A stretch of 62,178 bases of DNA from an uncultured Roseburia sp. (GTDB lineage Bacteria; Bacillota; Clostridia; Lachnospirales; Lachnospiraceae). Of this stretch, positions 34,789-43,960 are shown piece after piece. How positions within the stretch are numbered: position 1 is the first letter of the stretch; every line of letters begins with the position of its first letter. Made by a program: the position numbers and the translations under genes. The stretch lies in the NCBI GenBank assembly GCA_934292805.1, contig CAKQXQ010000012.1, positions 1-62,178 on the forward strand, read 5' to 3'. A model generated the notes under the pieces. The model ran no database searches, had not been told where the DNA came from, and saw only the letters and a program-made list of their open reading frames with translations.

Positions 34789-36105
34789 ATGAATTTGAAA
34801 AAAAAAGCTGCGCTGCATAATCTGGGCTGTAAAGTAAATGCTTATGAGACAGAAGCGATGCAGCAGATATTAGAAAATGCAGGGTATGAGATCGTACCTT
34901 TTACGGAAAAAGCAGACGTATATGTGATCAATACGTGTTCTGTAACAAATATGGCAGACAGAAAATCAAGACAGATGCTGCACAAAGCCAAAAAAAATAA
35001 TCCGGATGCGATCGTTATCGGTGCCGGATGTTATGTCCAGACCAAAGAAGCAGAAGCATTGTTAGATGATACCATTGATATTATAATTGGAAATAATCGT
35101 AAAAGTGAACTTCTGTCCATGATCGAGGCATATGAAAGAGAACACAAAAAAGTGGAGAGCCTTACAGATATTAACCATGAAAAGCAGGAGTATGAAACGA
35201 TGTGCTTAGAGCGTACCGCAGAACATACAAGAGCTTTTATCAAAGTGCAGGATGGCTGTAATCAGTTTTGCAGTTATTGCATTATCCCATTTGCAAGAGG
35301 AAGGGTCAGAAGCAGAGAGGCCAATGATGTGATACAGGAGGTGACACGTCTTGCAGAACATGGTTTTAAGGAAATTGTTCTGACCGGGATTCATCTGAGC
35401 TCTTATGGGATAGATACGGATGATAATCTGTTACATCTTATTAAAGAAGTCCACAAGGTGGATGGGATAGAGAGGATCCGGCTTGGAAGTTTAGAACCAA
35501 GGATCGTGACAGAGGAATTTGCAAGGGAACTTTCCAAAATGGAGAAAATCTGTCCGCATTTTCATCTGTCCTTACAGAGCGGCTGTGATGAAACTTTAAA
35601 ACGGATGAACCGGAGATATGACACCGCCGAGTATGAGGAAGGCTGCAGGATTTTACGCCGGTACTTTGGACATCCGGCAATTACGACAGATGTGATCGTC
35701 GGCTTCCCGGGGGAGACAGAAGAAGAATTCGAACTTACGAAAAAATATCTGGAGAAAATCCATTTTTATGAAATGCATATCTTCCAATATTCCAGACGGG
35801 AAGGCACAAAGGCGGCTGTGATGGAACATCAGATACCGGAACCGGTCAAAAAAGAAAGAAGCAATGAATTGCTTGCATTGGAAAAGAAAATGTCCAGGCA
35901 GTTCCGTGAATATTATGTAGGAAAAACAGAGACAGCACTTATGGAAGAAACGTTTTCTTATAACGGGGAGGAATATTATACCGGCTATACAAAAGAATAT
36001 GTGAAAATAGCTGTAAAATCAGAGAAAGATATTGCAAACCAATTCGTGACAGGCAGGATCGAAAAACACCTGACGGATGACATCTATCTTATGGTTGAAT
36101 TTTAA
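34789..36105 (+). CDS. mtaB: tRNA t6A37 methylthiotransferase
   Basis: This 438-residue radical-SAM enzyme converts t6A37 to ms2t6A37 in tRNA. The N-terminal UPF0004 domain supplies three cluster cysteines (NLGCKVN, NTCSVT, GAGCYVQ). The radical-SAM motif is CNQFCSYCIIPFARGR (about 152-167), and a C-terminal TRAM-like domain follows from about residue 375. The layout fits YqeV/MtaB rather than MiaB, which is longer at the N-terminus. In B. subtilis it follows rsmE; here the desulfurase-thiI pair and the HPr-like gene are inserted between them. Confidence 0.92.
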   Translation: MNLKKKAALHNLGCKVNAYETEAMQQILENAGYEIVPFTEKADVYVINTCSVTNMADRKSRQMLHKAKKNNPDAIVIGAGCYVQTKEAEALLDDTIDIIIGNNRKSELLSMIEAYEREHKKVESLTDINHEKQEYETMCLERTAEHTRAFIKVQDGCNQFCSYCIIPFARGRVRSREANDVIQEVTRLAEHGFKEIVLTGIHLSSYGIDTDDNLLHLIKEVHKVDGIERIRLGSLEPRIVTEEFARELSKMEKICPHFHLSLQSGCDETLKRMNRRYDTAEYEEGCRILRRYFGHPAITTDVIVGFPGETEEEFELTKKYLEKIHFYEMHIFQYSRREGTKAAVMEHQIPEPVKKERSNELLALEKKMSRQFREYYVGKTETALMEETFSYNGEEYYTGYTKEYVKIAVKSEKDIANQFVTGRIEKHLTDDIYLMVEF

Positions 36106-36172
36106 TACGAATTATATTAAAATAATATCAGAATATGCTTTTTTAAAGCAGGAATAAAAGGGCGTGACGAAT

Positions 36173-36436
36173 ATGGCAAACATTAATAATACACAGTTTT
36201 TCCGCGTGGAAAAAGAGCCTGAGCTTCAGGTCAGAGATGTACTTTTCATCGTATATAATGCCTTAAGCGAGAAGGGATATAATCCGCTGAATCAGATCGT
36301 TGGATATATTATGTCGGGGGATCCGACATACATCACCAGCCACAATAATGCAAGAAGTCTGATCATGAAAGTGGAACGTGATGAATTGGTAGAAGAAGTA
36401 TTGAAAGCATATATTAAGAACAATAACTGGAACTAA
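36173..36436 (+). CDS. IreB-family regulatory phosphoprotein
   Basis: This 87-residue protein is a clear IreB/YrzL (UPF0297) homologue: NNTQFFRVEKEPE at the N-terminus and ALSEKGYNPLNQIVGYIMSGDPTYITSHNNAR in the middle. In Enterococcus the N-terminal threonines are phosphorylated by the Ser/Thr kinase IreK, and IreB modulates cephalosporin resistance; Thr7 is the likely equivalent. I choose the ATG at 36173 after AAGGG (36158-36162) over the GTG at 36164. The usual next gene, ruvX, is missing here. Confidence 0.92.
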   Translation: MANINNTQFFRVEKEPELQVRDVLFIVYNALSEKGYNPLNQIVGYIMSGDPTYITSHNNARSLIMKVERDELVEEVLKAYIKNNNWN

Positions 36437-36514
36437 TCTGTGCTTTAAAAATGTGCCTGTCTTTGCAAAAGGACAGGCTCATTCGAATGTTAGGAAGAAA
36501 TCCGCTGATAATTT

Positions 36515-36544
36515 AAAAATCCGGTGCAGTCTGCAAGGATTTTT
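36515..36544 (+). terminator. Terminator between ireB-like and DUF1292 genes
   Basis: AAAAATCC (36515-36522) pairs with GGATTTTT (36537-36544). A further hairpin, GCCTGTC/GACAGGC, lies at 36455-36478. Confidence 0.6.
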
Positions 36545-36587
36545 AATTATCTGAAGAGATAAAATATAATCGAAAGGAGTGAACAGA

Positions 36588-36845
36588 ATGGAAAAAGTGA
36601 TTTTTACAGACCCTGAAACAAAAGAGCAGATCGAGTTTTACGTACTTGAAGAAACACAGATCAACGGGAATAAGTACCTTTTTGTAACAGAAGAGGAAGA
36701 TGGTGACAGTGATGCATACATCTTAAAAGAAGTTGCAGATGCGAATGAAGATATCATTTATGAAATGGTAGAAGAAGAAAAAGAACTTACGGCTCTCGGC
36801 AAAGTATTTGCTGAACTGATCGATGATGCAGATATCGAATACTAA
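36588..36845 (+). CDS. DUF1292 protein (YrzB-like)
   Basis: This 85-residue acidic protein matches the DUF1292 pattern: VIFTDPETKEQIEFYVLEET followed by YLFVTEEEDGDSDAYILKEV. Its biochemical role is unknown. In Bacillus the homologue yrzB follows yrzL-yrrK; here it follows the IreB gene without ruvX between them. The start at 36588 has AAAGGAG (36573-36579) at 8 bases. Confidence 0.88.
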   Translation: MEKVIFTDPETKEQIEFYVLEETQINGNKYLFVTEEEDGDSDAYILKEVADANEDIIYEMVEEEKELTALGKVFAELIDDADIEY

Positions 36846-37103
36846 CAGATATCGGCTGCCATTTTTTGTGTGATACAGAAGAAGGCATCGATCCGGACAG
36901 AATACTTACGGAAATCCGTAGAAAAACATATAAAAAATAAGATCGGAAATGGAATTAGAATTTTGAAGAATGAAGACAATTTAAAGGACAAGAATATTAC
37001 AACTGAAGAGAAAAAAGAGAAAAAGACTGTCAGAAGAAACAGTACCAATAGAAAGAAACCAGTAAAGACAAATAAGACCGGAAAAAATAATGGAGGAGAA
37101 GAG

Positions 37104-38771
37104 TTGAAACAGGATACAGGTTCCTCAAAGCTTAAGATCATTCCGCTTGGTGGACTCGAGCAGATCGGAATGAATATTACGGCTTTTGAATATGAAGACA
37201 GCATCATTGTTGTGGACTGTGGTCTGTCATTCCCGGAAGATGATATGTATGGTATCGACCTTGTGATTCCGGATGTGACATATCTGAAGGACAATATTGA
37301 CAAAGTAAAAGGCTTTTTTATCACGCATGGACATGAAGATCATATTGGTGCGATCCCATATGTGTTAAAAGATGTAAATGTACCAATTTATGCAACAAAA
37401 CTTACCATAGGAATCATTGAGCACAAGTTAAAAGAACATAATATGCTCACAAAGGTAAAACGTAAGGTTGTAAAATACGGACAGCATATTAATCTGGGCT
37501 GCTTCCGCGTGGAATTTATCAAGACCAATCACAGTATCCAGGATGCAGCAGCACTTGCCATTTATTCACCGGCCGGGATCGTTGTTCATACCGGAGACTT
37601 TAAAGTAGATTATACACCGGTATTCGGAGATGCGATCGATCTTCAGAGATTCGGAGAAATCGGCAAAAAAGGTGTTCTGGCACTGATGTGCGACAGTACC
37701 AATGCAGAGCGTCCGGGATTTACGATGTCTGAAAAGACAGTTGGACGTACCATTGATGCGATTTTTGACGATCACAAGAATTCAAGGATCATCATAGCAA
37801 CTTTTGCTTCGAACGTGGATCGTGTACAGCAGATCATCAATGCAGCATACAAGTATGGAAGAAAAGTAATTGTAGAAGGCCGCAGTATGGTAAATATCAT
37901 CGGTACTGCAAGCGAACTTGGATATATTAACATTCCGGACAATACACTGATTGATATCGAACAGCTCAAAAATTATCCGGATGAGCAGACGGTCATTATT
38001 ACGACAGGAAGCCAGGGAGAATCAATGGCAGCATTGTCCCGTATGGCATCCGGAATCCATAGAAAAGTTACGATCAAGCCAAATGATACGATCGTTTTAA
38101 GTTCAAATCCGATTCCTGGCAATGAGAAGGCAGTTTCCAATATTATCAATGAGCTTTCTATGAAGGGCGCAACGGTAATATTCCAGGATGTCCACGTATC
38201 AGGTCATGCATGCCAGGAAGAAATCAAGCTGATCTATTCTCTGGTAAGACCTAAGTATGCGATTCCGGTACATGGTGAGTATCGTCATCTGATCGCTCAG
38301 GCGAGAGTGGCAGAAGAACTCGGAATCAGCAAAGAGAACATTTTTATCATGTCTTCCGGTGATGTGCTTGAGCTTGGTGAGGACAGTGCCGAAGTTACCG
38401 GAAAAGTCCATACCGGTGCGATCATGGTAGATGGACTGGGTGTTGGTGATGTTGGAAATATCGTATTGCGTGACAGACAGCATCTCGCTGAGGATGGAAT
38501 TATTATCGTTGTTCTTACTCTGGAAGCCGGAAGCGGACAAGTCCTTGCAGGACCGGATATTGTTTCAAGAGGATTTGTTTATGTGCGCGGTGCAGAGACA
38601 CTTATGGAAGAAGCAAAGCATGTGTTAGATGACAGAATGCAGTATTGCATGGACAGAGGAATCACAGACTGGGGCAAGATCAAGACAGAGATTAAAGATT
38701 CTCTCGGAGATTTCGTATGGAAAGAGACTAAGAGAAGACCAATGATCATGCCGATCATTATGGAAGTCTAG
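37104..38771 (+). CDS. Ribonuclease J
   Basis: This metallo-beta-lactamase/beta-CASP ribonuclease acts as a 5'-3' exonuclease and endonuclease in mRNA decay and rRNA maturation. Metal ligands are in THGHEDHIGAIPY, and later motifs include HTGDFKVD, CDSTNAERPG and SGHACQEE. I place the start at TTG 37104, 5 bases after GGAGGAG (37092-37098), giving 555 residues, the length of B. subtilis RNase J1. The frame stays open for another 78 codons upstream to a GTG at 36870, encoding a very Lys/Asn-rich segment, so a longer form is possible. The start is uncertain; the identity is not. Confidence 0.93.
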   Translation: MKQDTGSSKLKIIPLGGLEQIGMNITAFEYEDSIIVVDCGLSFPEDDMYGIDLVIPDVTYLKDNIDKVKGFFITHGHEDHIGAIPYVLKDVNVPIYATKLTIGIIEHKLKEHNMLTKVKRKVVKYGQHINLGCFRVEFIKTNHSIQDAAALAIYSPAGIVVHTGDFKVDYTPVFGDAIDLQRFGEIGKKGVLALMCDSTNAERPGFTMSEKTVGRTIDAIFDDHKNSRIIIATFASNVDRVQQIINAAYKYGRKVIVEGRSMVNIIGTASELGYINIPDNTLIDIEQLKNYPDEQTVIITTGSQGESMAALSRMASGIHRKVTIKPNDTIVLSSNPIPGNEKAVSNIINELSMKGATVIFQDVHVSGHACQEEIKLIYSLVRPKYAIPVHGEYRHLIAQARVAEELGISKENIFIMSSGDVLELGEDSAEVTGKVHTGAIMVDGLGVGDVGNIVLRDRQHLAEDGIIIVVLTLEAGSGQVLAGPDIVSRGFVYVRGAETLMEEAKHVLDDRMQYCMDRGITDWGKIKTEIKDSLGDFVWKETKRRPMIMPIIMEV

Positions 38772-38835
38772 AGTCCAACAGTACTATAATAGCACAGACA
38801 GCAGGAACAGACAGTATTAAGGTGCAGGAGAGAAT

Positions 38836-39177
38836 ATGGATCAGGTAAAAGAATCAATAGACAGATTGGTGGAAGCGATTGGAAACAGCGAAGAATTCAT
38901 TCGTTTTAAGTCGATCAGGGAAAAAGTACATGGTTTTCCGGAACTGGAAAGACAGATCATGGAATTCCGCAAGGAAAACTATCTGCTGCAGAACAGTCAG
39001 GGAAAAGTAGACCTGTTTGATGAAACAGACAGGATTGAACGTGAATATAAAGAATTTCGTGAAAATCCAATGGTATCGGAATATCTTTCAGCAGAGAATG
39101 ATATCTGTACGATCGTCCAGCAGATCAACTGGAGACTGATCGAAGAACTTGATTTTGAAGTAGGTTTTGAAGAATAA
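38836..39177 (+). CDS. YlbF/YmcA-family regulator
   Basis: This 113-residue, mostly helical protein matches the YlbF family (Com_YlbF): FKSIREKVHGFPELERQIMEFRKENYLLQ and QEINWRLI-like C-terminus. In B. subtilis YlbF, YmcA and YaaT form the Y-complex that helps RNase Y mature mRNAs and supports competence, biofilm formation and sporulation. Its position directly after RNase J fits an RNA turnover role; which paralogue it is cannot be told from this window. Confidence 0.85.
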   Translation: MDQVKESIDRLVEAIGNSEEFIRFKSIREKVHGFPELERQIMEFRKENYLLQNSQGKVDLFDETDRIEREYKEFRENPMVSEYLSAENDICTIVQQINWRLIEELDFEVGFEE

Positions 39178-39188
39178 GAGGATGAAGA

Positions 39189-39572
39189 ATGAATAAAAAT
39201 AAACTGGTATTACGATTTGTGAGTATAAGTTTTTCTGTTTTGGTGATTCTGCTTGTACTGATCGGCTTTGTGAAAGTCGGAACATATTGTTATGATTTTG
39301 GATACCGTATTTTTACAGAAGAGGCTATCGATGAAGAACCGGGAAGAGATATAGTTATCCAGATCACGGATGATATGTCCGGAATGGATATTGCAAAGGA
39401 ACTGGAGAATAAGGGATTGATACAGGATGCAAGACTCTTTTATGTACAGCTGAAGGTTTCTGCGTATTCCAAGAAGATCAATCCGGGTGTGTATACACTA
39501 AATACCTCTATGCAGGCAAGAGATATGATGGTTGTAATGTCAAAAGAGCAGGAGGATGACAGTGATCAATGA
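39189..39572 (+). CDS. Short MltG-like membrane protein without the transglycosylase domain
   Basis: This 127-residue protein has one N-terminal membrane helix (about 8-30). An extracellular domain follows, with VIQITDDMSGMDIAKELENKGLIQDARLFYVQLK and NPGVYTLNTSMQARDMMVVM, which is the N-terminal LysM-like subdomain of MltG/YceG. The catalytic domain with the essential glutamate is absent, although the stop is clean and the next gene overlaps. It occupies the place of yrrL (mltG) before trmR in Bacillus. It may be a regulator or peptidoglycan-binding remnant; function unknown. Confidence 0.8.
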   Translation: MNKNKLVLRFVSISFSVLVILLVLIGFVKVGTYCYDFGYRIFTEEAIDEEPGRDIVIQITDDMSGMDIAKELENKGLIQDARLFYVQLKVSAYSKKINPGVYTLNTSMQARDMMVVMSKEQEDDSDQ

Positions 39573-40263
39573 TGAAAGACTGGTAACGTATATCAATTCG
39601 TTGGATACGGGAAATACCAGAGTTTTAGATGAAATAGAAAAAGAAGCATTAGACACCTATGTGCCGATCGTGAGAAAGGAAATGCAAAGTTTTTTGAAAT
39701 TGATCCTTTCCATAAAACGCCCGGAACGTATATTAGAAGTTGGTACGGCAGTTGGGTTTTCTTCAATCCTAATGGCAGAATATAATCCGGTATCCTGTAA
39801 GATCACTACGATCGAGAATTATGAAAAGAGGATCCCGATAGCAAAAGAAAATTTTATCAGAGCAGGCAAAGAGAATCAGATCACTCTGATAGAAGGGGAT
39901 GCTGCAGAAATCCTGAAAGAATTGGAAGAACCATATGATTTTATTTTTATGGACGCAGCGAAAGGACAGTATATCCACTTTATGCCGGATATCTTAAGAT
40001 TATTGAAACCGGGAGGAATCCTTGTTTCCGACAATGTCCTTCAGGACGGAGATATCATTGAATCACATTTTATTGTAACAAGAAGAAACAGGACAATTCA
40101 TAAAAGAATGCGCGAGTATTTATATGAACTTACGCATTCTAAAGAACTGGTAACTTCCGTTATCCCAATTGGAGATGGAATCACAGTCAGTGTAAAAAAA
40201 GAACCTGCCAAAAAGGAAAACGGGCAGGCGGGTGAAAAAGAAGAAAGGCAGGAAGAGGCATAA
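39562..40263 (+). CDS. trmR: tRNA 5-hydroxyuridine methyltransferase (YrrM-like O-methyltransferase)
   Basis: This 233-residue class I SAM methyltransferase has ILEVGTAVGFSSILMAEY as its SAM loop (about 55-72) and DFIFMDAAKGQY and DNVLQDGDI later, as in the catechol O-methyltransferase-like family. Its B. subtilis counterpart TrmR makes 5-methoxyuridine at tRNA position 34. I start it at GTG 39562, 6 bases after GGAGG (39551-39555); the ATG at 39556 is directly against that site. A charged Lys/Glu tail ends the protein. The U32 gene follows by a TAATG overlap. Confidence 0.85.
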   Translation: MINDERLVTYINSLDTGNTRVLDEIEKEALDTYVPIVRKEMQSFLKLILSIKRPERILEVGTAVGFSSILMAEYNPVSCKITTIENYEKRIPIAKENFIRAGKENQITLIEGDAAEILKELEEPYDFIFMDAAKGQYIHFMPDILRLLKPGGILVSDNVLQDGDIIESHFIVTRRNRTIHKRMREYLYELTHSKELVTSVIPIGDGITVSVKKEPAKKENGQAGEKEERQEEA

Positions 40264-41486
40264 TGAGAAGACCGGAGTTACTGATACCGGCAAGCAGCCT
40301 TGAAGTATTAAAGATTGCAGTTATTTATGGTGCAGATGCAGTATATATCGGAGGAGAGGCATTCGGACTCCGTGCAAAGGCTAAGAATTTTTCAAAAGAA
40401 GAAATGAAGGAAGGAATCGAATTTGCACATGCACATAACGTTAAAGTATATGTGACAGCAAATATCCTGGCTCATAATGACGATCTCATTGGTGTAAGAA
40501 ACTACTTTGAGGAATTAAGAGAGATCGGACCGGATGCACTTATCATAGCAGACCCGGGAGTTTTTCAGATCGCAGGCGAAGTTTGTCCGGAAATTGAACG
40601 TCATATAAGTACGCAGGCAAATAATACCAATTATGCGACCTATTTGTTCTGGCATGCACTGGGAGCCAAAAGAGTCGTTTCTGCAAGGGAATTATCCATG
40701 GCAGAGATCAAACAGATAAGAGAACATATACCGGATGATCTCGAAATAGAAACTTTTATACATGGAGCAATGTGTATCTCCTATTCCGGAAGATGTCTGC
40801 TGTCCAATTATTTTACAGGAAGAGATGCAAATCAGGGAGCATGTACACATCCGTGCAGATGGAAATACTCTATCGTGGAAGAGACAAGACCGAATGAATA
40901 TATGCCGGTTTATGAGAATGAAAGAGGAACTTATATTTTCAACTCAAAAGATCTTTGTATGATCGAACATATTCCGGATCTTTTCGATGCAGGTATTGAC
41001 AGTTTCAAAATAGAAGGTAGAATGAAGACAGCACTATATGTTGCAACTGTGGCAAGGACTTATCGGAAAGCCATTGATGATTATATGGAATCAAGGGAAC
41101 TCTACGAGAAGAATATGCCATGGTATTTGGATCAGATTTCAAATTGCACTTACCGCCAGTTTACTACGGGCTTCTTTTATGGAAAACCGTCTGACGAGGC
41201 ACAGATATATGATAATAACACGTATCTGAAAGAGTATACGTACCTTGGAATTGTCGGAGAGATGAATGAAGAGGGAATGTATCGTATTGAGCAGCGTAAC
41301 AAGTTCTCTGTAGGAGAAGAAATTGAAGTGATGAAACCTGACGGAAGAAATATTGTTGTCACAGTGAGAAGAATCGTGGATGAGGAGGGAAATGAAATGG
41401 AATCCGCTCCACATCCAAAACAGGTTTTATATATTGATCTGGGACAGCCTTTAGAAATGCATGATATTTTGCGCAGAAAAGAGTAA
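40263..41486 (+). CDS. U32 family protein, TrhP-like tRNA U34 hydroxylation factor
   Basis: This 407-residue protein is of the peptidase U32 family. It has RRPELLIPASSLEVLKIAVIYGADAVYIGGE at the start and the cysteine-rich region GAMCISYSGRCLLSN ... GACTHPCRW (about 168-200) that binds an Fe-S cluster in RlhA/TrhP proteins. TrhP makes 5-hydroxyuridine at tRNA U34, the substrate of TrmR, and here the genes overlap (TAATG). Bacillus has two such genes (yrrN, yrrO); only one is present here. Annotation as a protease would probably be misleading. Confidence 0.88.
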   Translation: MRRPELLIPASSLEVLKIAVIYGADAVYIGGEAFGLRAKAKNFSKEEMKEGIEFAHAHNVKVYVTANILAHNDDLIGVRNYFEELREIGPDALIIADPGVFQIAGEVCPEIERHISTQANNTNYATYLFWHALGAKRVVSARELSMAEIKQIREHIPDDLEIETFIHGAMCISYSGRCLLSNYFTGRDANQGACTHPCRWKYSIVEETRPNEYMPVYENERGTYIFNSKDLCMIEHIPDLFDAGIDSFKIEGRMKTALYVATVARTYRKAIDDYMESRELYEKNMPWYLDQISNCTYRQFTTGFFYGKPSDEAQIYDNNTYLKEYTYLGIVGEMNEEGMYRIEQRNKFSVGEEIEVMKPDGRNIVVTVRRIVDEEGNEMESAPHPKQVLYIDLGQPLEMHDILRRKE

Positions 41487-41513
41487 AAGTACCTGAAAGG
41501 AATGGTAACAAGC

Positions 41514-42566
41514 ATGGCAGAGGAAAAGTATGTAGCATATGTGGGCACCTATACCCATGAAAATAGTGTAGGAATTCATATTTATGATGTTGATGTACCA
41601 AATGGATATATGACAGAACGTAAAGTTGTTCCGATCAATAATCCATCTGATCTTGTTGTTTCAAAGAACAAAAAGTTCCTTTATTCTATTGCAGATGAAG
41701 GTGTGGAATCATTCAGGATATTAGAAGACGGAGACCTTGAACCGATGAACGAGCAGTGGATCGGCGGCATGAGAGGATGCTACGTTGAAGTTGATGATGA
41801 AAACCGTTATCTCTTTGTAGGCGGACATCATGATGGCAGAGTTACCATGATGCATTTGAATGAAGATGGAAGTATCGGAGAGATCGCTGATGGTATTTTC
41901 CATAAGGGAATGGGAAGAAGCATTGCTCAGCGTAATTTTATACCACATGTAGACTGCGTAAAACTGACACCGGATCAGAAATTCTTATGTGCGGTAGATA
42001 ATGGTCTGGATCAGGTCAAAATATATCGTGTAGATTATGAATATGGTAAGCTGAAGCTGGTTGATATTGTACGTGGACCGCTTGAGTCAGCACCTCGTAT
42101 GATCCGCTTTTCACGTGATGGCAAGTTTGCATACATATTATATGAGTTGACCAATATGGTTGAAGTGTATACTTATAACCTGGTGAATAATATGCCTGTA
42201 TTTGAAAAAGTTCAGACTGTTTCAACAATGGCACCAAAAGATGATGATGTGTGTGCAGCATCCGGTATGGAAATGTCCAAGTCCGGAAAGCATTTATACG
42301 TTAGTAACTCCGGTGTGAATTCCGTTGTATGCTATGAGGTTAATCCTGAAAACGGAACACTGACAGATGTATTCCATACCAGAGTCTGCAGCGACTTCCC
42401 GAAAATGCTTGCGATTTTCCCTGATGGAAAACACTATCTGACATTGAATAATGCGTCGAACGATATTGCATTCTATTCTGTTGATTATGAACATAATTGT
42501 TCTATGTGGGAAGGCAAACCAATACAGGTTGATAAGCCGAACTGTATTTATATCTTAAAGCTGTAA
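41514..42566 (+). CDS. Lactonase family / 6-phosphogluconolactonase-like beta-propeller protein
   Basis: This 350-residue protein of the YkgB/Pgl seven-bladed propeller family has AYVGTYTHENSVGIHIYDVD at the start, repeated blade motifs (FLYSIADEGVESF, RYLFVGGHHDG, FAYILYELTNMVEVY, HLYVSNSGVNSV) and FPKMLAIFPDGKHYLTLNN near the end. Family members hydrolyse 6-phosphogluconolactone or other lactones. No pentose-phosphate gene is adjacent. The start could be 41502 or 41514; I prefer 41514 (MAEEKYVAY) because AAAGG at 41496-41500 is too close to the first. Confidence 0.87.
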   Translation: MAEEKYVAYVGTYTHENSVGIHIYDVDVPNGYMTERKVVPINNPSDLVVSKNKKFLYSIADEGVESFRILEDGDLEPMNEQWIGGMRGCYVEVDDENRYLFVGGHHDGRVTMMHLNEDGSIGEIADGIFHKGMGRSIAQRNFIPHVDCVKLTPDQKFLCAVDNGLDQVKIYRVDYEYGKLKLVDIVRGPLESAPRMIRFSRDGKFAYILYELTNMVEVYTYNLVNNMPVFEKVQTVSTMAPKDDDVCAASGMEMSKSGKHLYVSNSGVNSVVCYEVNPENGTLTDVFHTRVCSDFPKMLAIFPDGKHYLTLNNASNDIAFYSVDYEHNCSMWEGKPIQVDKPNCIYILKL

Positions 42567-42628
42567 ACTTTTGTCTTTGGTTGATGTTTTCACTGAATTT
42601 ACAGTGTTTAATTGGATGATATATTTAT

Positions 42629-42683
42629 AAAAAGCTCCGGATTCTGCATTCGCGTAATGCATTGGCAGAATCCGGAGCTTTTT
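42629..42683. terminator. Strong bidirectional terminator between the propeller gene and aroC
   Basis: AAAAAGCTCCGGATTCTGC (42629-42647) pairs perfectly with GCAGAATCCGGAGCTTTTT (42665-42683), with A and T tails for both strands. Confidence 0.93.
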
Positions 42684-42726
42684 CTGTGACAGCAGATTAC
42701 TCTGCAATCTTTCTGATTGTCAAAAT

Positions 42727-43827
42727 CTAGCAGTAAAATTTCTTTAGAGAATCCATGCAGGAGGTTGTGTTTGCAAATAGGGCATCTAAAATAGTGATAG
42801 CAGCCATGGATTCTACAACAACAACAGCACGGGGTACGATGATCGGATCATGTCGTCCTTTGATATTGATATCAATCTCTTCTCCTGAATTATTTACGGT
42901 ATGCTGTGTGGCGGAAATCGAAGGTGTAGGCTTTATTGCTGCACGAAGAATAATGTCAGAGCCATCACTGATTCCACCCAGAATCCCACCGGCATGATTC
43001 GTTTCTTTGTGGATACAATGATTTTCATCTATATAAAATGCATCATTGTTATTCTTTCCGGTAGCTTTGGCTACGTCAAATCCGTCTCCGATTTCAAATC
43101 CCTTGACAGCACCAATCGACATAATGGCTTTTGCAAGGTTTGCATCCAGTTTTTCGAAAACTGGATCACCAATGCCGGCAGGAACACCGGAAACGATGCA
43201 TTCTACGATGCCTCCGGAAGAATTCTGTTCCGCAATGCAGGCATCTAAATATGCAACAGCGTTTTCAGCGGCATCAGCATCCGGCATGTAGACAGGATTC
43301 TGCATGATCACGTCAGCGTTGAAGTTACGTGGACTGCACACAATAGGACCGATGGATTTGGAATAAGTCAAAAGCTGTATGCCTAGCTGGTTTAGTATTT
43401 TGACTGCAATTGCACCTGCGGCAACACGTCCGATCGTTTCACGCCCGGAAGAACGTCCACCGCCGCGATAGTCGCGAAAGCCATACTTCATATCAAAGGT
43501 ATAATCAGCGTGTCCGGGACGATAGTAAGAGGCAATTTCGCTGTAATCTCTGGACTGCTGATTTTTATTATAGACAACAAGAGAGATCGGGGTGCCGGTT
43601 GTTCTGCCTTCAAAAACACCGGAGAGGATTTCTACAGTATCATCTTCCTTTCTTGGAGTGGTGAATCTGGATTGCCCTGGTTTCCTGCGGTCTAAAAATT
43701 TCTGAATGTCTTCTTCGCATAAAGAGAGTCCGGCCGGGCAGCCGTCAACAACAACGCCGACGCCTTTTCCGTGGGATTCTCCCCATGTAGTGATCTTAAA
43801 TATATTTCCAAAAGTAGAACCTGCCAT
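42727..43827 (-). CDS. aroC: Chorismate synthase
   Basis: This 366-residue enzyme uses reduced FMN to convert EPSP to chorismate. GNIFKITTWGESHGKGVGVVVDG at the N-terminus, the segment RPGHADYTFDMKYGFRDYRGGGRSSGRET and RHDPIIVPRAVVVVES near the end are the family signatures. The gene is divergent from aroA, which makes its substrate. A minus-strand ribosome binding site (AAAGGAG, complement just right of 43827) precedes the ATG. Confidence 0.95.
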   Translation of the reverse strand: MAGSTFGNIFKITTWGESHGKGVGVVVDGCPAGLSLCEEDIQKFLDRRKPGQSRFTTPRKEDDTVEILSGVFEGRTTGTPISLVVYNKNQQSRDYSEIASYYRPGHADYTFDMKYGFRDYRGGGRSSGRETIGRVAAGAIAVKILNQLGIQLLTYSKSIGPIVCSPRNFNADVIMQNPVYMPDADAAENAVAYLDACIAEQNSSGGIVECIVSGVPAGIGDPVFEKLDANLAKAIMSIGAVKGFEIGDGFDVAKATGKNNNDAFYIDENHCIHKETNHAGGILGGISDGSDIILRAAIKPTPSISATQHTVNNSGEEIDINIKGRHDPIIVPRAVVVVESMAAITILDALFANTTSCMDSLKKFYC

Positions 43828-43877
43828 GTCTGTAATACTCCTTTGCGTGATAAAAGAAAATTCTTTTCGTGAGAACC

Positions 43878-43906
43878 ATTATATGATAAAATGATTTGGA
43901 TTGCAA
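43878..43906 (-). promoter_or_regulatory. Candidate aroC promoter
   Basis: On the minus strand TTGCAA (43906-43901) and a consensus TATAAT (43883-43878) are 17 bases apart. The self-complementary TTGCAA could in principle serve aroA as well, but no good plus-strand -10 is seen. Confidence 0.7.
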
Positions 43907-43960
43907 ACAGCAGTATTAAGAAAGTGTATCAATATATAGAATATAAATCAGGAGGGCTCG

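Noticed and set aside
43901..43906. Shared TTGCAA -35 for a plus-strand aroA promoter
   Set aside because: No acceptable -10 hexamer is found 16-18 bases downstream on the plus strand.
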